From positions 2,445,256-2,509,255 of the forward strand of contig OY754990.1 in assembly GCA_963576475.1 (NCBI GenBank): a stretch of DNA of 64,000 nt, given 5' to 3'. The translations under genes and the position numbers were made by a program. This DNA comes from Molanna angustata. Its lineage: Eukaryota > Arthropoda > Insecta > Trichoptera > Molannidae. The notes below the pieces were generated by a model that saw nothing but the letters and a program-made list of their open reading frames with translations, made no database searches and was not told the origin of the DNA. Shown here piece after piece: positions 24,101-36,100 of this stretch. The first letter of the stretch is position 1; each line of letters opens with the position of its first letter.

Positions 24101-27100
24101 TGAAATGAAAGAAAATTTAATGAAATTGAATGAAATGAAAGAAAATTCAATGAAATTGAATGAAATTAAATAAAATTTAATGAAATTGAATGAAATAAAA
24201 TTAAATTGAATGAAATTAAATTGAATTAAATGAACTTGAACAAGATGAAATTGAATGAAATGAAATTGAATGAAATGAAATTGAATGAAATGAAATTGAA
24301 TGAAATGAAATTGAATGAAATGAAATTGAATGAAATGAAATTGAATGAAATGAAATTGAATGAAATGAAATTGAATGAAATGAAATTGAATGAAATGAAA
24401 TTGAATGAAATGAAATTGAATGAAATGAAATGAAATTGAATAAAATGAAATGAAATCAAACGAATTAAATGAACTTGAATGGAATGAAATGAAATTAATT
24501 TGAATGAAATGAAATTGATTTAAATGAAATAAAATTGAATGAAACTAATTGAAATTGTATGACTTGACTGAAATTTTATTTGAATATGTTTTTCACACCC
24601 ATGAAAATTCTGTTAATCATCGTTAACAATGCTATTGTTAAATTAAAAATACCTACAGGTAATTCAACAGTACCTAAAGATAATTATTTTTTTACAACGT
24701 GGTTAGCCCCTATAATTGACAAGTATAATTTTAGCTTGTTATCTGTTCATATTCCAATTTTTATCAATTTCTATTTTTTTCATTAATTTTAACATTTTAC
24801 AAGGCATTGTTTAGTACATACTCATTCCTAATGTTGAAACAAAAACATATAACGAAAAGTAAATAAAAAAATAACAAAGTGAAAAAAAATAATAAAATAA
24901 AAATAAAAGATAAAGTGAAAAAAAAAATAATAAAAAACCTTGTAAGTGAGTGAAGTGACAGATGCCTAAAGCATTGAATGACGGCTCTCTTTCTCTGAAT
25001 TGATACGCAGCTGCGGTATACGTTCTTGCTTTGTTGTTGGGGATGGTCAATCTAATGTATGTAAAATAATTAATAAAATATAAAAATAAATAAATATAAT
25101 AATCTTATATACAAATAAGTTCTTTGGTCACGACTTATGGAAGGAATTAACTTTTAGTTGCTACTCATGTGCAAGATGTACTTTCAATTACGACTCACAC
25201 AATGATAATGTTATTTTTTTGCTATAATTCATATGTAGGTATATGAAAACAAGTGGGTTGTGGCCAACGCTAAACTCCTCACTAACAAGTCAATCCATAA
25301 AGTATTCATATTTTGTATTGGAAAATATTCAACATTTTTGTGAAATGAATTTGTTCAATATTTAAATATTTTATTATGAAAACTTGATAATTCTTCAATG
25401 CCATTTTATGAAAGTGATGTGACTTTTTACCAATTTAAAAATGAAAATTTCAAATTTTAAGTTTCCTGAGCTTGGGGTCACTTTGAAATATTTGACGTTT
25501 AAAAAAAATGAGAAGCACTATTCAGATATATTCAGGGTCTAAGCGAGTATTAGATATACATATTTGCGAAATTTGAAAAAAATCAATTGAATACTTAAGT
25601 CTATAATTGATAAAGTAAAATAAACACGCCGTACATAGCACACACAGATACATTGTGATGAAACTTTCAGAATACAATCTCAGCATGATACTAGTTGATA
25701 ATCTGTAATAAAAAATAGCCTTTGAAATGCCTTTGGGTTAGTGAAAATTGCGAACACAAACTCTTCGAGATTATGTTCGCAATGTTCAAATAAGGAAAAC
25801 ATGTGGAATAGAGGACATCGTTGGGTGGAGTAGATCCAGAAGGAGACATTAGAGGGACCACGTAGCCAGAATGGACAGTGATAAACTGGCCGCTGCCTAC
25901 CCGGAAGACTACCCAAGAGATGGAAGGATAGTTGGACTTCGTCATTCCAAGAGGCATACATAGTTTCTGAGGAACAGACCAACTGGATCTACTAAATCAA
26001 GAAGAAGAAATATCAGATTCCAACTCACCATATGCAGCCCGTACAGGACTTTACTCATAGCCACAATCCTTTCTACCGTCTCGTCGATCTGCTTGGCCTT
26101 GTCCCCCGGGTCCTGGCCAGTCGTGGCCACCTCCTTCTTGCTGCCGAGCTTGCTGTACAGATAGTGCTGCCAGGACATCTCGTCGGCCGGGTCGATCTTG
26201 TCAGGCAGGGTCAGCTGGATCTTGGCAAAGTCTATCACGTCCTGCTCCGACACTTTCTGTAAAACAAAATACCCAATATAAAAGATTAATCCATCTGCTG
26301 AACGTACCACACATGACATGACCAGTCACACAACAGAATTATGAAGCTCTCATTTTCAAGTACAATCATTTTATTATGAAGTTTTTTCATAATTTATTTT
26401 TATTTATTTAACATAATGTTATAATAATTCACTAGTAGGTATAGAAATTTTTACAAATAGTTTTTTTTTTTTTTTTGCAATGCCTCATCAAAAAGATTGC
26501 AATCTTGTGCTTGATGAGGGAATCACTTCACTGACAAATTAAAAATATTAAATATTAATCAATTAAATCAAAGTCATACATAAAGTAATTAAGAGGGTGA
26601 CTGCTGCCAACGTACCTATTTTTTCAATTTGATATACCATCATTATTACTAAAGGAATCATTTTGAAAAAAATAACCTATAGTTAGTTTGGATATTAATA
26701 AAGAGAAATATACCTTAACTTTTTAATTATGTTCTGTATATATTCTTGTAGGAAAATCGTAAGCATACCCCAATTTTCGACATTTATCATAAATTTATAA
26801 AAAACTATAAGGTATAGAGCATTATATTTTTTTATAAATTAAAGAACATCAAAATATCTGGAAAAATACGATGTAACGTTGCATTAATGCATCAGGTTAA
26901 GTTAATAAACCAAAAAACTTTTATTTCGCAATGGCGCTGAATGGAAAATAAATGTTTTTTAGGTTTATTTACTAAACGTCATTAATGAAACGTCACATCA
27001 TATTTTTTTTAGATATTTTTGTCTTCTTAAATTTAAAAAAAAATATGTTGAACTACGCCTTATATTTTATTAAAAATATAAGATAAACATTGAAAATCGG

Positions 27101-30100
27101 GGTATGCCATTATTTTTCTACAAGAATTTATACAGAACATTATCAAAAAGAAAAAGATATATTTTTCTTTATTAATACCCAAACTATCTAAATTATTTTT
27201 TTCAAAACTATTTGATAAGAAATAATGATGAAATATCAAATTGAAAAATAGGTACGCTGGCAGCAGGCGCTCTCTTTAACGGTTTTGTAATTTTTACAAC
27301 ACATTTATTAGTTTGACTGAAAATGTTTGAGATATCCTTGTTCCATCTCACTTTGTGTACCAATCTCCTGACCTAAAGCTGATCTAACTCTGTGGTGGGG
27401 AAGGACAAATAAATGTACAATAATTATTCAGTTCACCTTCAGATATCTGTCCTTGCAGTGCTGAACCAACTCTTGTTCCCTCCCAGCGAATAAGTTAAGA
27501 CCCACGGGAAGCAGACGTTTGAGACAGGCAACCATCAGGGATGCCTGAACTTCCTTGTCCTTGTCGCGCTTCTTGTCACGATGTTTCTTCTTTTTCTACA
27601 AACGTAAAGTAATAAAATATGAAAAGTAATTATTTTAAACAAGTATTTTTGAGTTTTTGTGTTAACAGAGTGAAAATCCATTCTAAAATTAATGAACAAA
27701 TATTATACCAAAGTATTTTTCCACAAAATTCGATTACAACGACCAAACGTTTTCGGCATTATCAAGGTCTTAAATGAAACTAACCGTTTTAAACAAAAAT
27801 TGCCCAACACTACAACATTTATAGCATTGCAACCTGTATGGGTGGAATTACAGTGATTACACTGTTGCCAAATATATGGATGACTCTTGGATATCCTAGG
27901 ATGTACACCAGATTTTTTAAACCTAACCTACAAAAGTTTGGTAAAAATAGGTTGGTTAGGTTCGAATGTAGTTATGATTGCGAGTCGCATTATATATTAA
28001 AAAAAGTTACTAAATTGGTGTGAATACTAGACAAACAGTCTGAAAAAAAAATTGATGCTTCAAGAATTCAACAGTGGATATAGGCACATCAGCCTTGGCT
28101 GCCTGAATATAAATAAATAATAATAATAATTATTATTATTTTGGATTGGAACAAATTTATTAATATTATATTGGATTCACTAGTACAAAAAGATACAAAC
28201 CTTTCCTCCACCAGACGGCGCTCCGTCAGATATAACTGCCGATCTTCTGGTTGCTGTGGGCATAATGAGAGTCTGAAATCACACAAATAATTCATTAATA
28301 TCGTGGTTAAAGCATCTCTGAGTCAACGAGAACAAAGATAGCTCTTTCTAACCAAAGAGTTCTGAGAAAAGCACATGCTCCATGGCCAAAATATTATTCC
28401 AAAAGCCAGAGTCATATCGGTATTAACGGGACACTGGCTCATAGGAGAGCATGCCAGAAGGCTAGGGCTGGAGGCATACCATTACTGCAGAGCATGACAA
28501 GACCAAGAGGAAGAAGAGACTGTGGTACACTTCCTCTGTCACTGTCCACCTCTCTCTACAAAGTAATAAGTAATAATCTCTCCTTGGGAAATTTCTTGTA
28601 TGATGATCTAATGGACGTAGCGTCAGCCGATATCGGAGACGTTATAACATACATACTAATGACATGCAAGACGTTATGACTCCATGCTAATTGAAATCTC
28701 TTTCATTTAGCATTTCGTCAGTTGTATAAAATGATTTTTCTACGAGATACTTCTTGAGTTTCTCTCACATAATATGATAAAGTCACTTGATATTTTGAAA
28801 GTATTACTATTAATATAGTTTAAATACTCGGCGGATATTTTGTGGTTGTTCATATTAACCGTTTTGGCATGTGAATTTTGCCCTAAACCACTATATTTTG
28901 AGTCACTATGCGACATGTTTCGGCAGCGCTGTCCTGCCGAAACATGTCGCATAGTGACTCAATATATAGTGGTTTAGGGCAAAATTCACATGCCAAAACG
29001 GATATTACTATTATATCGATTACTGCAAAAACTGTGTTGTATTTATAAAATGTTTTAGAATATTGTCCATAGATGCTTCTGCTATGCATATTTTGAAGTT
29101 ATTTCCCAAGGAGTGTGGTTTGCAGACCATGACGTTGAGGAACGTGGACAAACCTTCAGTGAAAAGTTATAATGGACATTGAGGAACTTCCATAATCCCT
29201 CACTTGGGAAATAAAAGAGATACAATCAAGCTGTTAGACATTGTAATCCAATGTTGTCCATGGCAATATTTAGGATTACATGAAATTCTTCGAAACACAA
29301 TTGTTCGAATGCGCAATTGTACAAATAACAATTTTTCGAAAATCAGTTATCAGAATGACAATTGTCCGAAAGCAAATTATTCCAACTAACATTTGTTAGA
29401 AAACCAAATCGACCGAATTTAATAATAATAATAATAATGACAATTTATAAAGCGCCGTTTAGTGACAACCATTTTTTTATGTCATTGATTGATGACAATA
29501 TATTTTTATGTCATTGTGTTGCCTCTTTTTGAAATATTTGTTGCCAGTAAAATATATTCCATGTGGACTATTATTTACTACTTGTTGTATTATTGTTGGA
29601 TACTTACCCTCAATATCATGGATGTTGATGAAACCTCTTACCTTCCATGAGGCTACATACATCAAAGCTGATGTGGGGAATAAAAGCGAAAAATGAGGGT
29701 GACACTTTAAAATTGTGCGTCGCCATGTTGTTTATTCCATAGATTTTTATTATAATTTACTATGTAGATGTAGTACTCTGTGCAAAAAGTAAGTCATGGA
29801 AAATCGGGCATTTTAATTGGCAATACATTTCAGTTTTCCTTACATTTCAACACAACACACCTAAAATCTAAATAAACAAAGTGTTTTTTACGACAAATAA
29901 ATGCGAAAACAATTCACATTAGTCGTTATTCTCTATGGAAAAACCATGTAATCTGCCAACTAAAACGTCAAAAATCCCCCGGAAAAATGCCTCACTTGGA
30001 TTCATACAAAATTTGCTAACTACGACATCTAGTATATTATAATAAAAATCTATGGTTTATTCCTCTCACAATGCTACCAACATGTCGTCATTAAAATTCG

Positions 30101-33100
30101 AACAGTTGTAATTTCTGTTGTAAATTTCTGAACAATTGTAATTGTAAAATTGTTTTTCGAAAAAATTTGATTCGTAAAATTGATTTTCGTAGAATTGAGC
30201 ATTCGAATAATTGTTTTTCGAATAAATTTGCTGTCATCATATTTATTATCTATGACTACATATTTTGTTTTTGAGCTGTTATATGTAAGTGTAGTTCCCC
30301 CTTTTTTTTAAGTAAATTTTAATATTTTGTACAATTAAGCTCTCATATTGTATGAATAGAAAACAGTGCACAAATATAAACCAATCTAATACAAACAACG
30401 AGTATTATTGAAGAAACGAGGATATTACACTAACCATGTTGTCGATTTCGTTGGCCGATATGAAGTTCTGTTCCTCCTTGAGGAAATACTGACTCTTGGA
30501 CCAGATGTTGAAGATGTCGGCAACATAGTTGTACAGCTCTTCGGCTTCTGTAACTCGAAACAACACACTTTGGTCAAAATTAGAATGATTTATACATATA
30601 GAAACTGACAGTTGCGTCACATCAGGATTCCACTACCATTTAATTTACCAATATGTAAAACAAACTATTTACAGAATACATTTATTCACCGGACTTGTAA
30701 CAATTTCAATGTGTTCTTAAAGAATATAGACCTCTGTAATAGGTCAAGTTCGAGATGGGCTGGCCATGTACAGAGAATGCCAAACACGCGACTACCCAAA
30801 AAAATCATGGTTGGTCACCCGGGAGGTAAACGGAAGATGGGGAGACCAAGACTGAGATGGGAGGACGACATACGGAGAGATGCAGAAAAGCTCCTGCAGG
30901 TCCCTAACTGGAGAACGGCGGCTGAGGATAGAAGAGGTTGGAGGCGCTTGTTGAAGGAGGCCAAGGCTCGATTTGGGCTGTAGCGCCATCGAAGAAGAAG
31001 AAGTAATAGGTCAATTATTAGATTCAAATCATCAGTAATTAAGTCTGTGGTGGAACATCCCTATGATGTCCGCACATCTCTACTGACTTGTCATTGCTAC
31101 CAACGCGACGCAAGCGGAGGTTATAAACAGTTATTGTCCTCACCTGTGTTAACCATTAGGGATTATTTCCAGTGCCGTGGCTTGGCGTATCGTGAATTCT
31201 CCTCGACATTCTTATTCTGTATTAATTAAATATCCTAATTATTAAACGACTAAAATGTAAAACATTATTTGAAATAAATACTTGTCAGAGTGAGTAGGTA
31301 CTATCATTCATTAGTTAATGTTTTTAGACTTTAAAGTTTTTTCAACTTTAAAGTCAAAAACAAACATTAGAGGCTTTGCAGCATATATTATGTTCTATAC
31401 ATCGATTTACTCAGAATTTGGAGTAGTGCATTTAGTATATTTGTGTGTGTGTGTTCCCTAATAATTTGATCACGTCGGGGTCACCAATTATAAGGAGATG
31501 GTATTTTTGTAATTATATTGATTATGATTAATTAATTATATAGAATATTTATAAGAAGAATTATTGCGTGTTCATAAAGGTATAGTTAAAAACTCATCTC
31601 TGTATAATAGATCATTGTTTATATGTTCAGCTTGAGTTGGTAGCCATGACAAACCAGTAGTGATTTGTGGACATCCTAGGGATGGTCCACCATAAACTTT
31701 TGAATTTGCCTATATTTTAAACCGCATATAATTCCAAAATTTTAAAAATATCAAAAAACACCCCAACTAGATAATTTAATTTTCTTTAAAAAACATTTAC
31801 ATTATACTTGCACTACTCACTAACTTTTTTAATGATTTTTATAAAAATTGAAATTGTTTCATACAATTTATATGGCAGTATACACTACACAATATCTACG
31901 GGGACTCTCAATAGTTTGATACTTAATCTCCAAACATACACACATACCATAATGCTGTTTTCATATTCTGGGTAGGAAAAAAGGACTAACTTCTATACTA
32001 TCCTATCCTTACATACATACCCATACCTACATGTTTTGTATGGAAATCAAAGCATCTTAAAATATTCAATAATTTGGATTCAAACTTTTAGAGTTTGGTA
32101 CATATTCTTCAACAATACATACTGTCGCTATCGACAGCTGTTTCTCATGTGTTACATGCAACTACTATTACATAATATCTGACCTGGTACATTGTTCCTC
32201 AGCCAGTGATTCCTCTGAAGGTCCACATACTTGATGAGAAGTGGATAGAAGGAGTAGATGTCTCTAACCAGCAGTTGCCAGTCTTCTTGAATCTGGGACT
32301 CCACTTGAGATGTGTCGTCAGTCGATGACTAAAATTCAATTGCACAAAACAGTACTTTAATTCATTTTAATTTTTGTATAGCTTCTCGGGCAAAAATATT
32401 AACGGTCTGATCGACAGTACACCCCTTCTAAGCTCACTCAGTTTTCACTGTCCACTTAGAAGAAATAGAAACCAGTCTCTATTTTACATTGCATCTTCTA
32501 AAACTAACTATATGCTAAATTGATACATTAATAGAGCTTGTACTGGGTAAAACAGAAATTGTTTGAGTGATCCGGAGTTGGATATGTTTACTTCGGGTTT
32601 ATATCGCGGGCGTCAAGTCAGAAGGGCGTACAAACGAAATGACTACTTTACAGGAGAAACAAAAATACATTTATTTCTGTAACCGTTCAATTTATCCATG
32701 TAGTTTTTTTGGAAAATTCAGAAAAAATGAAGCCTCATCGAGGAGTATTACCTAAATTTCAATAATTAGTGAATTTCTTATATATTTTGCACATACGCCC
32801 CTCTGGCTCGCTGATGTTTCTAGATGTGGACTCGATTTTTGCATAATTATTGTGGGGCGAAAGCTACGAATCATAGACTCCTACGAAAAAAATATGTAGC
32901 TTAATTATGAGACGTATTTAAACGTTTTGATAGCGAAATTGAGTCAATTAGTCTAAAGCTTCTGCCATTTTTAATGTTCGTAAGTACCGTACGCCTTTCT
33001 GGCTTGACGCCCGCGATATCTATTTAAAAAAATGTGAATTTGTCGGATATTTAATCTGTGCTCTGTTTTGTTGTGTACATCTGTACCTTTTTAATTGTGC

Positions 33101-36100
33101 CCCTTAAATATAATTTAATTCAGTATTATTCATACATTGAGACACGTAAGGTATAAATCATAATACAGTGGTACCTCGACATACGAGTTTAATTCGTTCC
33201 GCAACCTTGCTCGTATCTTGAATTACTCGTATCTCGAAACAAATTTCCCCATACAAAACAATTGAACTACCATTAATCCGTTCCAACCCCCAAAATGTCA
33301 CCCCAGTTATTTTTGTTACGTGGTTTTGAATAGTAAAAACGTATTTATAAATGACAAATATTTATTGTACAAAAACAAAAAAGAGAATGTAAAGAAATAA
33401 ATTAGATATCCTCACTGGTCTTTGCCTTTTTCGCTACATTTTTCTCACTTTCACCTGTAGGCCGTTTAGAAAAAAACATGTCCAATGAGGTTTGTTTCTT
33501 CCTCCCTCTCAGAATGTTCCGGAAATGAGTTAGGCAAGTGTCATTAAAAAGATCAGATGCACGACCTGTTGCAACTTTTTCTGGGTGTTTCTTTTCCACG
33601 AACAATGAAACTCTCTCCCACATTCCTAAGATCTCCTTTATCTCACTTGTAGAAATAACCTCCTCCTCCTCTGACCTGCTAAACAGAACTCGTATCTCGA
33701 ATTTCGCTCGTAACTCAAAGCAAAAAATCACTCGCTCGCCGGCTCGTATCTCGAAAAACTCGTATGTTGGGGCACTCGTATATCGAGGTACCACTGTATG
33801 AGTTTCAAGTGGACGATGCTTCCCCCCCACCACCACCCCCCCCCCTCCCTGCCTTTCTCCCTTCCCATCCTGTTTTCAAAATTGTTAACATCTTACAATA
33901 CATATTATTTTAAAATACTTTAATAGGAAATATAAAAATTATCATTGTATTGGTGTTGTATTCTATAAAATAAATAATAAAAAACTTACAGGTACTATGT
34001 CAAATATTGTTTTAACATTCACCCAATAACAAGTCGTTTGTTACATTTTTGAGACTCAAAATGTATTGTCTCAGACTGAAAACACAATTAAAAACTGTGT
34101 TTTCACTGGGAATCGAACCCGGGACCTCTGGATGAGCAGTCAGAAGTGTTGGGTCTACGAAACAGTGCTTTCAGTGCAGTGATTTTCTGATAATGTCAAG
34201 ACTCTGAAACCCATATAGTCGGGGAGTAATTTGCAACACTTTCAATGCTCCAGTTTCCTTTATCAATATGTTTCTCCTTAAATAGAGTAGAATAAGCAGT
34301 TCAAATATGGGTCAGTACTGCAGAGCTACTGCGTGTTACTCCAGAGTATGGAAAACAGCACCGTGTGTTGATTTATTCACAGATCTCCCCACATAAAGAA
34401 GGAATGTTTGTGTTATTTCTTTGTAAATTTGTACAGTAATTTATTTGTGAAGTAAATGTACAAGTTGATTATATTTGGTTTGGTGTTATTTACTATAAAA
34501 ATGTTCCCAACTGATGTTTTATCACTGCGATGCAATATGTTCCCAAAAGACATTTTTTAACCATGATGCAATTTATTCCCAAATGATGTTTAAGCCATGA
34601 TACAATATATTCCCAAATGTTTTTTGACCGTGATGCAATATGTTCTCAAAAGACATTTTTTAATCATGATGCAATATATTCCCAAATGATGTTTTTAAGC
34701 CATGATGCAATATGTTCCCAAATGTTTTTTGACCGTGATGCAATATGTTCTCAAAAGACGTTTTTTAACCATGATACAATATATTCCCAAATGATGTTTT
34801 TAAGCCATGATGCAATATGTTCCCAAATGTTTTTTAACCGTGATGCAATATGTTCTCAAAAGATGTTTCTTAACTATGACGCAATATATTCCCAAATGAT
34901 GTTTCTAAGCCATGATGCAATATGCTTTTTAACCATGATGTAATATGTTCCCAAAAGACGTTTTTTAACCATGGTGCAATATGTTCCCAAAAGATGTTTA
35001 TTAACCATCATGTATTGTGTTTTTTGTAGTTTTCTGATGATGTTGATAGCATAATACATAAAATTTCTTTGACCATGCGTGGTTTGTTGCTTGGGGACCT
35101 TAATTGTATTATTGATGAATGTGCTTTTGCTTAAAATGGATAAATAACATACCTTGATGAATCCTCTTAAGCTCTCCTCCTTGTGGAACATGTTCTCTGT
35201 CCTCCTTCTGACTCTCTCAGCCAGGGGTAAGAACGGATCCCTCAGTAGTTCTTCTCCGCTGTTGATGATGATTTGCTGGGTGTATGCGGCTATCCTCGTC
35301 ATCCAGGGTGCTGTCTCGTTGCCTATGTTCTTCTTAATCAGCTTGAGGACGTTGCGGAGCAGCTGGTTCATGTGGTCGGCGGTCACCATCGTCACGTGGT
35401 TCCTGAAGAAGACATTTCTCACAGGTGTCAAAGCGCCCCCTACATCGTTGTGATCCGATCTATTTGTTGTTTTTTTTGTAATTTTGGAAAAATTAACATG
35501 ATGTGTTGAGTGTGTGCATGTTTGTGTGAATGTGTGCTTTTACATATAAGATACAAAAGAGAAAGGCAATGGTTCACGAATCCAGGCCCACGAGCACAGG
35601 TTACCCCAAAGTAGGCGAGAAAAACATTTTTGCATTCCGACGAATCCACGGCATCGCGCGTGCGGCTTCAAAGTTTTGATGTGGTATTGGATTCCGTATT
35701 GCTTTCTCTGAGGTGCCTATTTTTCAACTGTCGATTTGTTCAAGAGAACCTTGTTCTCTTAACATATCGACAATGTTTCAAGCCAGGATACACAAGATTA
35801 TATGCAGGGTCTATATTTTTCATGGTTTTTACAACTTTGTCAAAAAACACCAACTAAGAGGCTTCGCAGCATATATGTTCCATATACGGATTTACTCAGA
35901 ATTCGGAGTAGAATGTTTAGTGTGTCTGTGTGTGTCTGTCTGTGTGTGTGTGTGTGTGTGTGTGAGTGTGTGTCCCTTATAACTTTTGATCCACTCAATT
36001 TACAGAGCCCAAAATTTCAGAATATATGAAAAGTAATAGGCCTACAAAATATTTATACTCAGAATTTTGAATTTTTGTTTCGGTCAGGGGTTATCAACTT

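Larger units (their letters stand above)
32395..33895 (+). repeat. Dispersed repeat X with two DNA transposon insertions
   Basis: Homologous (inverted) to 17120-17500. Interrupted by the TIR element at 32604-33016 and by the Tigger-derived element at 33166-33796. Both insertion points can be read against the other copy. Confidence 0.75.

Noticed and set aside
24226..24459. ORFs (ISFNF)n and (MKLNE)n
   Set aside because: Artefacts of the 15-bp array in the RyR intron.
26032..26262. Plus-strand ORF of 76 residues
   Set aside because: Antisense shadow of RyR exon 20.
30408..30608. Plus-strand ORF of 66 residues
   Set aside because: Antisense shadow of RyR exon 17.
34617..34943. ORF with [10 protein letters not shown] repeats
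   Set aside because: 36-bp minisatellite.
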